NCBI GenBank assembly: GCA_018873225.1
Contig: JAEILZ010000007.1
Span: 2,790,001 to 2,854,000 of the forward strand
Direction of reading: 5' to 3'
Origin: [Phialemoniopsis] sp. UDSM-2020
Taxonomy: Eukaryota; Ascomycota; Sordariomycetes; Thyridiales; Thyridiaceae
Length of the DNA: 64,000 nt
Positions within the stretch are counted from its first letter, which is position 1, and every line of letters begins with the position of its first letter. Below are positions 25,401 to 36,017 of the stretch, one piece after another. A model generated the notes under the pieces. It was not told the origin of the DNA. It was given only the letters and a program-made list of their open reading frames with translations, and did no database searches. A program made the position numbers and the translations under genes.

Positions 25401-25867
25401 TCCGCGAGATTCTCGTCGTCGGAAAAGTAGATGTCGGAGTAGTCAGGCGGGAGCCGGAGTCCTGCTTCTTTGAGAGCCTTGCGGTTCTCTTCAAAATCCG
25501 TTCGCCTCCGCCGGATGTAGTCTGGCACATCCACAACATCGTACGGATCCTCCTCTTGTTTAACGGCTCTGCTGGGCCCCGCGCTCGATTCTCCTGCCTT
25601 GTCTTTGGCACTGGCTGACTTCGCCTTCTTGTTGTCTGCCTTCTTCCTGCCTCTTGCTCCCGCCCGACGCTTCCGGTTCTTCAGGAGGCGCTCATATTCG
25701 CCATCCGAATCGTCCGTCCACTCGACCTTCTCGAGCACAGGCTCGATGTCAAGCTTGCGCTTCTTGTAGACCGGGGTCGTTATGTCGGCGCGGGACTGCT
25801 TTTGAGGGGCGTCATCGTAATCGGAAATCTCAATCGCGTTCCTTGCGGCATGGCGTGAAGCCGCCAT
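22448..25867 (-). CDS. Snf2-family ATPase, ERCC6L2/Rad26-like, with a SEC-C-like metal motif
   Basis: Single-exon gene of 1139 residues. The Snf2 helicase motifs are complete: motif I GDDMGLGKT near residue 220, the DECH box near 336, LTGTAIQN, STKAGGVGLNIT near 655 and QAQDRAYRIGQ near 685. A basic, Lys-rich N-terminus (RKKADNKKAK) suits nuclear import. Between the two lobes lies CACGSGKKSGWCCH at residues 484-497, which fits the CxCxSG...CC/H zinc pattern of SEC-C motifs. The C-terminus is acidic and carries several VKxE-type possible sumoylation sites (for example VKTEP, VKREV). The overall layout is that of fungal ERCC6L2/CSB-like translocases in DNA repair or transcription-coupled processes; CSB versus ERCC6L2 identity is not settled without a tree. 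The gene is divergent from the acyl-CoA dehydrogenase gene. Confidence 0.88.
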   Translation of the reverse strand: MAASRHAARNAIEISDYDDAPQKQSRADITTPVYKKRKLDIEPVLEKVEWTDDSDGEYERLLKNRKRRAGARGRKKADNKKAKSASAKDKAGESSAGPSRAVKQEEDPYDVVDVPDYIRRRRTDFEENRKALKEAGLRLPPDYSDIYFSDDENLADLSEKPVFDKRSGIKPCREYKDVELEYSAGLIPASIAQYLRDYQIVGVKFLHQLFVYQKGGILGDDMGLGKTVQVAAFLTAAFGKTGDERDGKRMRKMRRASDDWYPRILIVCPGSLVENWKNELNRWGYWVVDSYLGTGKEDVLQAARAGRIEIMVTTYSTYRINMQKVNMIQWDAVVADECHAIKDRNSGVTKAMNEVNALCRIGLTGTAIQNRYEELWTLLNWTNPGHFGTLAEWRKHISQPLALGQSHEATLYQLSRARKTAKKLVNNLLPEFFLRRMKTLIAHQLPKKSDKVVFCPLTDIQREAYQEFLASDEVELIRTASDPCACGSGKKSGWCCHTHLPDGRIWQAFVFPAMMTLQKLSNHLTLLIPSSSTPSEKTDNELHVLQTCLPDMWEKLYKNRDQMTLLANPHFCGKWKILTKLLQFWAANGDKVLIFSHSVRLLHIIRSLFDNEGKYNVSYLDGSLSYEERQKEVDDFNTDPKQFVFLISTKAGGVGLNITSANKVVIIDPHWNPAYDLQAQDRAYRIGQTRDVDVFRLISAGTIEEIVYARQIYKQQQANIGYNASSERRYFKGVQQDSERKGEIFGLNNLLTYRSDQVVLRDIVNKTNIAEAKAGVALSDIDLEKAAKDEDDEFSVIKKEGDGDEDGGLSQLAELLTAEDQQEALSRKAKKPKSDAIQAILASVGVEYTHENSEVVGSSRVEAQLSRRAELVQDDEWSDQDDDDAGADVKADPDADHKPQDGHRHSRHSALFADSQANSVPVPQGGLRRHLVYRPPADVMGRQFCSMAREFGFPGATEFALVVESWTQEDRRNCLDTFYKRREARVAELEGAAGVDVVKGEEGRDHELVLKKDEDEDEDQDVKVKREVLDRVQMKDEGIKVEASRAVLVEKEGAGAEVKEQVQTLVAVKTEPVDETSAIMIDDDVTEDGSTDEPARSVKAAEELEVKQSVVTASLGDDKGKQPATVDLDDDDEDETDEL

Positions 25868-26516
25868 ATCGGCGAGTGTTTGTGGTCCAGTCGCAATCGG
25901 GTATATGACGCGTGTGGGCGAGGTTGTCGCGATGGAGGGGCTTTAATTGACCTGCGACCAGACGCGATTTGATGGCGTCTGCACGTGCGAAGCACCCGCT
26001 AAAAGACAGTGGTGGGACCGCTGTTGCTCAAGGTGCAGACACCTGCAGTCGGGCGATTCGCAGTACCTTTAGTGGATCCCTACTCTGTCGGGTATTTGCC
26101 AGCCAGCACTGACGCACCGAGATGCTTGAGGTTGTAGCCAATATCTGGGCTGGCCCACCTGCCAGATGACAGCCTATTCTTCTTCGTGATGGCGATCGAA
26201 CCGACCAATCTTGGGCACAAGGCGCTCAACACTGATGGAGCTCGTGAAAGTAGCGCTAATGTTGACAGGCCTGTTTCCCCAGATAACTGAGGTGGTGGTG
26301 TGGGTCTACCTCGGTCCGGGGACTCAGCTCAAGTTTGAAGAATGTGGTGATCATGATGTGGTGGTGCTGTCCTCCGAGGTCCTTTTATACCCTGTACTGA
26401 AGTTGGTTGTTTCTGGGAGACTGTGTTTCAGTCACTTGTTGATACCTTTGTTGATTTATTTGGTGATCGAGACTTCACTTTGATCCAGCAACACTTCACT
26501 GACTACGTCATCCACC
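25868..26516. promoter_or_regulatory. Divergent promoter region (Snf2 ATPase / acyl-CoA dehydrogenase)
   Basis: About 650 bases between two divergent start codons, so it should carry both promoters. A TTTTATAC element at 26383-26390, about 130 bases upstream of the dehydrogenase ATG, is a weak TATA-like candidate for one side. Nothing else is recognised. Confidence 0.4.
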
Positions 26517-28614
26517 ATGGAGCCCGCAAGCTCCGACAGGGGTTTCTTTCAAAAGCAACCAGTTCTAAATAATCAGTTCTATGATGACGTGAGCTATCAA
26601 AGAACTCTAAAATGTATGGTCCATGAATGATACGGGCCAATTATGGCCTCCCTCTAATCTTCCTTCGTAGTCAAAGATGTGACTAACACCGATCAGTGTT
26701 CGTGCCCACACGGTTGCAGCGAAGCATCGAGCCGGAGATCGCCAAGCTAGGTGAGGATGTGATAGATCCCCAGATCTTCAACTACATCACAGATGCCGAG
26801 AGGAATCTCCCATATCTGCGCGGCGGTGGCAGAGACGCTTTCGGCAGGCCTACTAGCGAACTCGTCACCTCTGAGGGATGGAGAAAGCTTCAGGACTTTG
26901 GCTTCGAGCGAGGGTAAGCCCTTTCGGTGTCTGTATTTGGTTGATAACAGATGGCTGAGACATAGCAGTGTTGTCGCCTACAACTATGACACCAATCATG
27001 CCCAGTATTCGAGACTGGTTCAGATGCTAAGGTAAATGTGTCGGAGCCCAAACTTACTCGACCCCAACTGATGTAAATAGGCTTCATCTCTGGGAGGCTT
27101 CATGTGCGAGTACTACTTGTCCAGGAGCAATGCAGGATGGTGCTACTCGTCTCCTCCAAAGACACCTCCAAAGTTCGATCCTAGACTCCACACTCCGCAA
27201 CGTCCTCCAAAACGCCTATGACCGTCTCACATCCCGCGATCCCGCGCGAGCCTGGACTAGCGGGCAGTGGATGACCGAGCGCCCCGGCGGCAGCGACGTC
27301 TCCCAGACCGAGACCGTCGCGACCTACGCACCCTTCCGGGCCGGCCAGCCCGCCCCGCTCGCGTCCCCCGAGGACGGCATCCCCCTCGGCCCCTGGGAGA
27401 TCAACGGCTTCAAGTGGTTCTCCTCCGCCACCGACTCCGGCATGACCATCCTCCTCGCGCGGACCGCCAAGGGCGGCCTCAGCGCCTTCTTCGCGCCCAT
27501 GCGGCGCCACAACCCCTCTCTCATATCGCTGACGGGCGCCCGGACGGGCGGGCAGGAGCTCAACGGCGTGCGCATCCAGCGCCTCAAGGACAAGACGGGC
27601 ACCAAAGCCGTGCCCACGGCAGAGCTCGAGCTGTCCGGCATGCGCGGCTGGCTCGTCGGCGAGGAAGGCAAGGGCATCCAGGAGATCAGCACCATCCTCA
27701 CCGTCACGCGCGTCCACAGCACCGTCCACGTCCTCGGCAACGTCGGCCGTGGGCTCGCCGTCGCCAAGGCCTTTGCGCTCGTTCGCGAGGTCGGCTCCGG
27801 AAAGGGCAGGCGCGTGCGTCTGTGCCGGAGCGCGCTGCACATGCGCACTCTTGCGGACATGACTCTCGACTACCACTCCATGATGCTCCTGACGTTCTTC
27901 ACCATTTCAGTCATGGGACTGGATGAGAACGCCAGCATCGGGAGGGATCGTGCTGCTCCGGCGCAACTGGCCCTGACACCGCCGCCGGAGCTGGTGGGCC
28001 CACTGTTGCGCGTGCTGAGCTCCTTGCACAAGGGTTACTGCTGTAAGCAAGGGGTGCCCTTGCTGTACGCCTGCACGGAAAGCCTAGGCGGCGTAGGATA
28101 TCTGTCCAACTCGGAGACTGAGCCATTGAACGTATCACGTTTGTTCCGCGACGGGTCTGTCAATGCCACATGGGAAGGGACGACAGATGTTCTAAGCACG
28201 GATACTCTGCGGGCATTGAAGCATCCTGCCTCGGGTAAGAAGTCCGTCGAGGCGTTGGACTGGCTTGTCTCGAGTGCTCTCGGCGAGAAGGATGGACCAG
28301 CCGAGAGGGAAGTGCGGCGGGCCTGGCCTGAGCTGAGGGAGAGGCTGCAAAGCGAAACCCAGGATGACCTGCTACCCGAGGCGAGAGATATCATGTTCAA
28401 GATTGCAGAGATCTTAATGGCGGCATTGTTGATTGTGGATGCACGAAGCGACGGTAGCAAAGAGCTTGGTGTTATGTGTCGGCGCTTCATGGTCAAGAAG
28501 GGCTTGACGGGAGGCAAGTATGCAGCCGTGAAAGGTGAAGACGGTTTGGAAACGGACATCAGGATCGTGTATGGTCCGAAGGGTTTACCCAAGGAGAGCG
28601 ATGTGAAGCTATAG
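26517..28614 (+). CDS. Acyl-CoA dehydrogenase, AidB-like
   Basis: Four exons (26517-26613, 26697-26913, 26969-27031, 27081-28614; introns 83, 55 and 49 nt) encode 636 residues. The early exons give RGGGRDAFGRPTSELVTSEGW, split at TSELV, a block typical of fungal AidB-like dehydrogenases. The flavin-binding core follows in exon 4 (TSGQWMTERPGGSDVSQTET near residue 220, then INGFKWFSSATDSGMTILLA). Next come a substrate/FAD region with HSTVHVLGNVGRGLAVAKAF and the C-terminal helices with LSNSETEPLNVSRLFRD and WEGTTDVLSTDTLR. The enzyme probably oxidises an acyl-CoA using FAD; the substrate is unknown. No mitochondrial presequence is evident and the C-terminus (VKL) is not a convincing SKL signal. 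The start was chosen because it supplies the conserved GFFQ...NNQFYDD beginning. Confidence 0.88.
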
Positions 28615-28770
28615 CCGTTGCAAGCGTTGATTTCTTTCTTTGAGTAGACAGCTCCTAAACTCACAGTATTTGGTGTCTCGCTTGTTTTGTCACGGTGATC
28701 CGATGCCGGTCCACATTCACCCCCCAAGTGACCAAGCAACTGAAGTGTCATTCCGGTACTTTTCCAATGC

Positions 28771-30185
28771 TTAAGCCAGACACCAGGTCTTCTTGAAAGC
28801 GGGCATCCCCCAGGTTTTCATCCATGTCGTGTCGAGAACCTGTCGAGCTGTCGGTCTGTCACCGGGTCGAAATGCGAGCATCCAGCGCAACATCTCCAAG
28901 AAAGCGCCCTTCTCTTTACCGTCGACCATGACCATACACTCCTTGTAACGAGGTGTTTGGATGCGATCGTCGAAACGCTGTTCCAAAGAACCAGAGGAAT
29001 CGCTTCGGGTAGAGTTTCCAACTTCTGCAAGAGTGTCGGGCCGTGGTTCCCAATCAATCCGCCACTCGAGCGGTAAGGGCTCTAGGATCTCTGTATAATC
29101 TTTCATAACCTCGTCCTCAGTAATGAGGAAGTTATTGAACAACGGTCGTCGTCCCAAGATGTCCCACATTGTGTGAGCTAGACTCCAGATATCATGAGCA
29201 AAGTCTAAGGGCTTGGCCGGTTCGAAGAAAGCCTCAGGGGACTGCAACTCATATGGTCCTAGTGTTTCAATACCTGTCTTGCCTCCCGGACGGAATGCTC
29301 CTCGAAAACGTGTCAACATGATTTTCGCGTCCGACAAAGGCACCGTATCGCTTCCTTCTCCGAGCCAGACTGGTGAAAACACATCCGGAGGTAAGCTAGC
29401 AGCTAATGGCGCGCCATCGAGGTCGACGACTGGCTGAGGTTCAGGCGGACCAATCTGGTCGTACAGCTGCTCTATCGACAAATTGTCCAACGAAAGAGGT
29501 AATTGCAGTAGTACACTCTTGAGTTGGATGTCTGTGATATCGAGACTGTTAGTAAAGTCTCTCATAACTACACAGGCATTGGCGACTTACCACCGTGAAC
29601 GTAGCCTAGCTCATGGACAAGCGCAACTGCCGTAGCAAGTTGAGAAATGAGCGAGCGGGCAACTTCGAGTTGAAACAGGCCGGAGCTTGATGCCTCTTTT
29701 GTGTCTGCCAGAGTACATCGTGCCGGGGTCGTGACCATGCATGGATGAGTCCCATTGGGGCCGTTGATTGCGAAACTGTCGAGCACCGTGGGAAAAAGCC
29801 TCCCTTTTGGAAATTCTTCCAATGTAGCAAAATTGTTGAGTTGCTTCAGGATGTTGATTTCTCTCTGATCCGAGCTGGCCACACCTACTTTGATGGCCAC
29901 GTACCTTGACAAGAGCTCATCCAATGCAAGCCACGTTGTCGAGAATTCGCCATAGCCAAGCTTGTGCACGATACGGTACCTCTTGTGAAGTCTGTCATTG
30001 ATCTGAATCGGATGATAACCCCCAGGCCGGTAAAGGTCGAGATCCTCAACATTGTCGATCTCTTCATAGAAAGGGGGCGCGGTCGAGAATTGATGGCGGT
30101 GATACTGGACACACCACAAACGACGCAGGCATAGCTTCCGGCATACAAGAAGCCTCACCACGCCCCGAGAGATCAGCATTCGCAT
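28771..30185 (-). CDS. SRPK-like protein kinase, probable pseudokinase
   Basis: Two exons (30185-29591 and 29531-28771, intron 59 nt with branch TTACTAAC) give 451 residues. The start at Met 30185 gives an Arg-rich N-terminus; the frame also allows Met 30284. SRPK-type features are present: YRPGGYHPIQINDRLHKRY, the glycine loop KLGYGEFSTTW, and VAIKVG with the ATP lysine. The C-lobe has DIWSLAHTMWDILGRRPLF and RWMLAFRPGDRPTARQVLDTTW. The catalytic loop reads HGDIQLKSVLL (assembled across the intron) instead of HxDxKxxN, keeping the Asp but not the Lys or Asn. The position of the magnesium-binding DFG reads RFR (codons 29310-29302, context KIMLT-RFR-GAFRP). Loss of DFG Asp and catalytic Asn suggests it does not phosphorylate in the usual way. 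This fungal SRPK-like group is expanded and often divergent. Confidence 0.8.
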
Positions 30186-30529
30186 GTTGATCGAATTGAA
30201 GAGGAGAACATGGGTAAGTTGTATGTGCCTTGAATGCCAATGTCGTGGGGAAATTACAGCTGGGATTGCGGCATTATACGCCATCACGTGGACCAAGGAG
30301 CACTACAAGGCACAACCCTGTCATAACCACCAACAATTGTTTTGCTATTTGAGATGATTTGGATCTTCAAAATGATGAGAATGAAGTTGATTATGTTCAG
30401 ATATTGCTTTGTTGATGGCAAGCTTGAATTGCCCTGTCAGGACAAACCCGATGCTATTAAAGCTGTATTGACTAGTGCAACCTTGAAAACCAACCCTCAT
30501 GATTGGCATCAATAGAGAACTACCCTAAC
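30186..30529. other. Short intergenic region between kinase 5' end and glutaminase 3' end
   Basis: About 340 AT-rich bases (30290-30520) upstream of the kinase-like gene. No separate gene is seen. Confidence 0.5.
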
Positions 30530-32880
30530 CTAGTTCGCAGCCTTCTTCTGGTGCATCTTGACCGCGGTCGGCATCCAGTACGACCCCAGCGTCGGCTTGT
30601 TGATCGAGAACGTCCACTTGCCCGTGTCGGGCCCGACGACGAACCACCGCGACGGCCCGGCCTGGCTGTTCATCTTGTTGTCGAGGAAGGCGTGGATGCC
30701 GCCGATCAGTGCGTCGCGCACGTGGTCCGACGACGTCGCCGCGCACCACGCCATGAGGCTCGCCACGGCGTATTTCACGCCCGAGAAGAACTGCATGCCG
30801 TACGTGTCGAGCCGGCCCTCGTACCACTTGGACTGCATCGCGTACGTCGACTCGTTGAAGGTGTTGAGCCCGAGCATGCGGTCAAAGGCAAGCGGGTACG
30901 TGCTGATCCAGACGTCATCCGGGTCGTGGAAGTGCGCCGTGATGTGCGTCTTCTTGGTGTCGGTGCCGATGTCGAGGATCACGTCGGCGAAATGCCTGCC
31001 CGTCTTGGTGTACGTGTCGTCGCCGGAGAGCTCGCCGAAGGCGGTCAGGGCGATGGCCGAGTACATGGCCAGCACGGTCTGGTTGGGCGTCGGGCCGATG
31101 CTGTCGACCGAGGACATCTGGCTCGCGGTGTAGAGGCCTTCCTTGACGAGGTAGTCGGCGTACTTCTTGAGCGTCGGCATCCACGGCTTGCCCCAGCCTA
31201 CGTTGCCGGAGGCACGCTCGTAAGCCAGTACCATCCAGTGAATCACCGAAGTCTGGTCCACGATGAGCTTCTCTTGATCCTCCACAGTCTCACCAGTAGC
31301 ATTGGGATAACCTGTTGTTGTCATTAGCGTGGAATGGGTGCGAAACCGAAACCAGTCTACTCACTCTTTCCCATGTCGTGGAACATGAACTCTGCAGGCC
31401 ATGTCTCCGCGTAGGCCATGATTGGCTCAAGGAACAAGCGCATGTAGTCAGGGCACAGGACGTAGAATGCCGGCCATGCCTTGGGCAGTAGATCGGCAAG
31501 GGTCTGAACGTTGCCGTCTGTGGAGATCTCCTTCATCCATGCCGTTGCCTTCTTGGTGTCCTTGGTGTCCATGGGAATGAGAATCTGGAAGGAGGCGAAG
31601 CTGAGAGAAGAGGTGTCAGTAAACCAGCCTCAGCTTCTCGGACTAGCATTCGGGACTTTGTACTTACGTCTGCCTCAACGAGGACTCGAGCACTTCGGTA
31701 TAATTCTTTGATATCTCGTTACCAATGGAGACAACTTTCTGGTCCAGCTTCTTCCCTTCCTCGTCGGCTGCCTTAAAGTCATCAAAGACATGGTCTACCA
31801 AGTTATCGGTGCCGTGGATGGTGGCCTGGAAGTAATGAGTCTGCGGCTTGCCGAGGTAGTTGAACGCATTGTCCTGCTCCAAGCCGACGGCAAAGGTGAC
31901 CGACTGCGCCGCGCACTTGGAGTTCTTGAGACGGTACGCGAGCGCGCCGACGTGGCTCGACTTGTAGTTCTTGGACTCGTTGGTCAGGGTGCCCTTGGTC
32001 TTGAACTGCTTCGTGACGTCCTGGGGCGGTCCGCTCTGGTGAGAGACGCTGCCGCCGGCCTTTGCGTTTGCGGCCAGCACCACCCGGCCCCACTGGGCCA
32101 TGTCTTTCTTCTCAGCCCATGTGTACGAGTTGGTACCGCTGAACGTAAAGAAGGACGAGCCGGCATCGGTCTTGGTGAACTTGACCTGGGTATTTGGCCG
32201 TTGCCCGGTCCAGCTGTCGTCGATGGAGTTCAAGATGTCGATCGTTGCTCCAGCTGGTGCGCCCTTGGTCTCGACGCGCAGATAGCTGTAGGGAATCGAC
32301 TGCCTGGTGTAGTCTGTGAGAGAGATCGGGGAGAAGAAGTCGAGTGTGAAAGTTGTCTCGCCGCCCTTGACAACGATGAGGGTCCGCGTCGAAGTAAACG
32401 AGATGTCCACCTGTTTGGCAAGGATCAGGCCGGAGTTCGGGCAGTTGAAGAGGCAGTACGCTTCGTCGTTGACGCGAGCCATAACATGCCAGACGAGTGC
32501 CTGGCCATGCCAGAAGAAGGGCTGCGCGGACGCGACATCGGTGGAATGATTGTAACCCAGCCAAGCTGCAGTCAAGTTGTCAGCTGTGGTTTCTGAGGCC
32601 GAGGTCTCCTAATGGACCAGCTCCTGGACTTGGCTTTTGAGAGGATCTGTTTGCTGAGACTCACTAGACAGATATGGAGTTCGTTCGGCCTAGCGGCACT
32701 AGTCAGTAAATATATCGCTTAGGATGCAAATGGAATGCGTGACAAAGGATACAGGGCTTCTCGTTTGGCTCGCTGAAACAGAGTGGAAGACTAAGTGTGA
32801 CATACCAGAGGGTACCCCGGAAGCGAGATACTGCCGGCGGCAGCCGTCACAGCCCACGCCAGTAATCCCTTGAACAACAT
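30530..32880 (-). CDS. gtaA: Secreted glutaminase A (GtaA-type)
   Basis: Five exons (32880-32806, 32689-32665, 32565-31668, 31600-31365, 31311-30530) encode 671 residues with all phases closing; exon 2 is only 25 nt. The N-terminus MLFKGLLAWAVTAAAGSIS is a signal peptide. The fungal GtaA blocks follow: RTPYLSTWLGYN (made by joining exons 2 and 3), QPFFWHGQALVWHVMARVN, EYCL-like repeats, SIDDSWTGQ, then MFHDMGKSYPNATG and VIHWMVLAYERASG with the C-terminal alpha/alpha barrel (DRMLGLNTF, MQFFSGVKYAVASLMAWCAA, GPSRWFVVGPDTGKW). The enzyme deamidates extracellular glutamine to glutamate, a nitrogen-scavenging and flavour enzyme in Aspergillus. It lies next to a sugar porter, fitting a nutrient-acquisition neighbourhood. 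Nitrogen control is likely from family knowledge, but no regulator site is proven. Confidence 0.92.
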
Positions 32881-32983
32881 GTTGAAGACAAGAGTATTCC
32901 ACTTGTCAGCTAAGCTAGACAAGTAACTAATACCTCTTGGCCAAGCAGCCATAAAGCTTGATCTCTCTTAGAGCCCTTGGCTC

Positions 32984-32992
32984 ATATATATG
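32984..32992 (-). promoter_or_regulatory. TATA-like box of the glutaminase gene
   Basis: ATATATATG lies ~105 bases upstream of the glutaminase ATG, a usual TATA distance in fungi. Confidence 0.45.
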
Positions 32993-33223
32993 TCGACTTA
33001 CCACCAATACGGATCGCCCATCGTCATCAATGTAAGATGGTGGCCAAGCCCTTGCAGCACGGTTGATCAGCGTGTTCAAGAACCAGGAAACAAAGCATGT
33101 CTTTCTGATTCGCTGTGTGTTTCTCGCGGATTTCGCGGATCTCGCTGGTCTCACCGACCCCGGTTGGCGATGGTCCCGGCGGCGCGGGGGTGGAGGCGCA
33201 GGCTGACCTCCCCTTTCTATATT

Positions 33224-33231
33224 TGACGTCA
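33224..33231. promoter_or_regulatory. CRE-type palindrome TGACGTCA
   Basis: A perfect 8-bp TGACGTCA lies ~345 bases upstream of the glutaminase ATG. ATF/CREB-type bZIP factors bind this sequence in fungi; binding here is inference. Confidence 0.4.
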
Positions 33232-33904
33232 ATCTTATTCGGAATGGTAACCCTATTTGCAGGATCTGGGGAACATCAAGGTGGGCGGAATTTGATCCTG
33301 GCATATTGACCTGTCGATCACCATGTCTTTGCAGTTTGTTTTTGCCCTACCGCTCCTACCAACTAACCGGGGAAACTCGTATTATTGGTGTCACATGCGG
33401 CCCAAGGAGAAGAAAGAAGCAGACATCGAATCGAGCTTCCAGAAAATTGTGTGTCACCTCGATTTTCTACTGGCCAACAGCCAGGGTAGACCTCTAGAAT
33501 CGGACGGCAATAGCACTAGGCTTGTTTGAGTGCATATTTTCGTCCCTGACACTGAGGCGAGGGGCCGAAGCTGTAATTTTGAAGAGCACATGCCATGACA
33601 GCCACCATCTAGTCGATGTAGGTTGATTTTCATCCTCCTGTGGGTTTTGAGTTTTCAAGAGACTATACCCCTCCTATTATATAGGAAGAAAAAGGATCAC
33701 TTTGTTGCTGTCTCCGTACAGGTTCTCATTCTTGACAGCTTTAGTGACACCTCACTTGTAGCAATAGTCTCAGAAAGGCCACATCAACTACACGACCAGT
33801 ACAGTCACAAGTGCTAATTGTAAGGCTTCTGTTGCTCCAGGCCAGAACCCGGGCACTTTGCCACCAGGCACGCGGACTCGGAAGAGCGAGAAGCCCTATA
33901 GCTC

Positions 33905-36017
33905 TCACTCGTCCCGAATAGTGACAGGCGCGCTTCGCTCGTTGCGCTCAACGACGGGGCCGTCCAGCTTGTCAATAGACGCGTTCTCAAGATCCGTAAC
34001 CCGGCTCCCGGCACCGTACGTTCGGGTAGTCTTGAACTTGCGTGCGGGCACGCCAGCCTTGAACAGCTCATCCAGCTCCTCGAGCGAGCGATCCTTGGTC
34101 TCGGGTAGCACAAAGTAGACGAGAACTGTGGCCATGAGGGCGATGCCTCCGAATACCCAGCCGATGTTGGCGCCGATCTCGTTTAGGATGTATGGCACGC
34201 AGAAGCTGACGATGAAAGCCGTGATAACGCTGTATCGACATGTCAGCAAACATCAAGGCTATACCATGCGCTGAAATGACTTACTTGAGTGCAACTCCCA
34301 GAGACAGTGTCTTTTCGCGGAGAGATGGTGCTCCGAGTTCTGCTGCAACCTGTGGGATCTGTTAGTCGTCGTTACTTCAGGAGTGAAAGGATTGTGACAA
34401 CATACCGTGAACAGCAGCGGACCCCAAGTACTACAAATGAAATGATTTTTGTCAGTGCTGAGATTTCGCAACCAGATTTTCACGAGACTTACCCAGAGTA
34501 GAAGAAGAAATAGAGCATGACGCCAGCAACGAGCGCCCGGCCATCGCTCGCTGTGGGATTGTGCTTCAGTCCCACACCAGCAACGACGAAGAGGAAGATG
34601 GTCTGGGCAATGCCACCGACAAGAAGGACATCACGTCGACCGACAAAGTCACTGAGCAGCATGCCAATCAGGCAACCGCCCCAACCGATGGCCGAAGAGC
34701 CAATGTTGTAGTTGAAGGCCTCCTTGGATAGGCCGACGGTGGCGTAGAATCGCGGCGAGTATCCCGAGACAAAACCCTGACCCAGGAACTGCTGCAGACC
34801 CAACAGACCACAGGCAATCATCGACCGGCGCAGGTTAACTCCCCTGACCATCTCGATCCAGGGGGCCTTCATATATTCGCCTTGAACGGCCTCCTCGATG
34901 GCGTCTGCCTCGAAGCGGGACATGCCGGAGCGGACATCCTCGGCAGGGCGGATGTGGTCGAGGACCTTGATGGCATCCTCCTTACGGCCCTTGCTGATGA
35001 GCCATCGAGGGGAGTCGGCTAAAAGGTTCGTGAGCTCCTGTGGAACACGGCCGCCCTTGGATCGGAGCACTTACGAATGAAGAAGTTGCAAATGAAGATG
35101 ATGATGGGAAGAGCGGCTTGGATGGCAACGGGGATAATCCATCTGTCCAGGCGTTAAAACGAATTTACGCATAGTCGATTTTAGAAAACCTACCCCTTCT
35201 TCTCGGTGGAGGTCGAGAATGCACGGTTAATACCCGCTGCAAAGATCTGCCCGAAGAGGTTGAACAACTGGATCGATCCGACGACGGTACCACGCATAGA
35301 TGCTGGCACGATCTCAGATTGATAGCCCCTAGGCTTTGTTAGTCACGCTGCAAAGTCATGCCGGACGAACGGAGCCTTCTTACGTTGAAGTAACCTCAGC
35401 CAGACCAACACTGTAATTTAGACCAAATTAGTCATGCAATTGTCGATACCGTTGGGGAGGGTTTTGCATACCTGAAGTAGATGATGATGCGGCCGACGAT
35501 GAATTGTGCAATCTCTTTCGACGTAGACTCGATGATAGCACCGACCCAGACGATGAGCACGAGGATCCAGATAGCCCACCGATGACCCAGGCGCTCAACA
35601 ACAGCAGGTGCGATCTATATCCAAAACATACCATTAGTATCAGTCAACGCACACCCTCCCCATGTTCCACCTCATCTAGCAGGAACTCACCAAAGAACCA
35701 AGCAGCTTGCCCACAAACGCGAGCGACGACGTGTACGACGCCCGCGCGGGGGTCAGCACATACTTGCCCGCCGCATTCTGCTCGCCAAACTCGCGGACGA
35801 AGGCCGGGATGCTCTGCACGCCGCCGAAGCTCGTCGTCTCGTAGCCAAAGATGACGTTGATCAGCGCGGTCACCATCCACGCCCAGAACAGGCGCCAGGT
35901 CATCTTGCGGAAGACGTGGCGCAGGGACTCGACCTTGGCGCTCGTGCGCTCGGCGGTCGTCATGTGGGCAGGGGCCTGCCCGTCGACGGCGGTAGCGGCT
36001 TCCGTAGCCGTTGCCAT
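33905..36017 (-). CDS. MFS sugar porter (maltose/alpha-glucoside or hexose type)
   Basis: Nine exons (36017-35691, 35614-35472, 35410-35384, 35328-35194, 35142-35075, 35018-34493, 34430-34406, 34349-34285, 34229-33905) encode 546 residues, with eight introns of 51-76 nt; two exons are 27 and 25 nt. Sugar-porter signatures are clear: FGYETTSFGGVQSIPAF in TM1, ERLGHRWAIW after TM2, VGRIIIYFSVGLAEVTSTGYQSEIVP across three exon joins, then FFIPDSPRWLI, GLQQFLGQGFVSGYS, SDFVGRRDVLLVGG and PETKDRSLEELDELF at the end. It is a 12-TM plasma-membrane proton/sugar symporter. The TM1 and SPRW motifs are closest to fungal maltose/alpha-glucoside porters by memory, but the substrate is not proven. The region between it and the glutaminase gene contains a CRE palindrome. 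Confidence 0.93.

Larger units (their letters stand above)
32881..33904. promoter_or_regulatory. Glutaminase promoter / sugar porter 3' flank
   Basis: About 1 kb. It contains the TATA-like box of the glutaminase gene and a perfect CRE palindrome (33224-33231). The short plus-strand frames (for example 33323-33529) are not credible genes. Confidence 0.5.

Noticed and set aside
30186..30284. Longer N-terminus of the kinase-like protein from Met 30284
   Set aside because: The extra residues are not SRPK-like; it remains an alternative, not the main call.
30503..31327. 274-codon plus-strand frame
   Set aside because: Antisense to the last glutaminase exon, which has clear family motifs.
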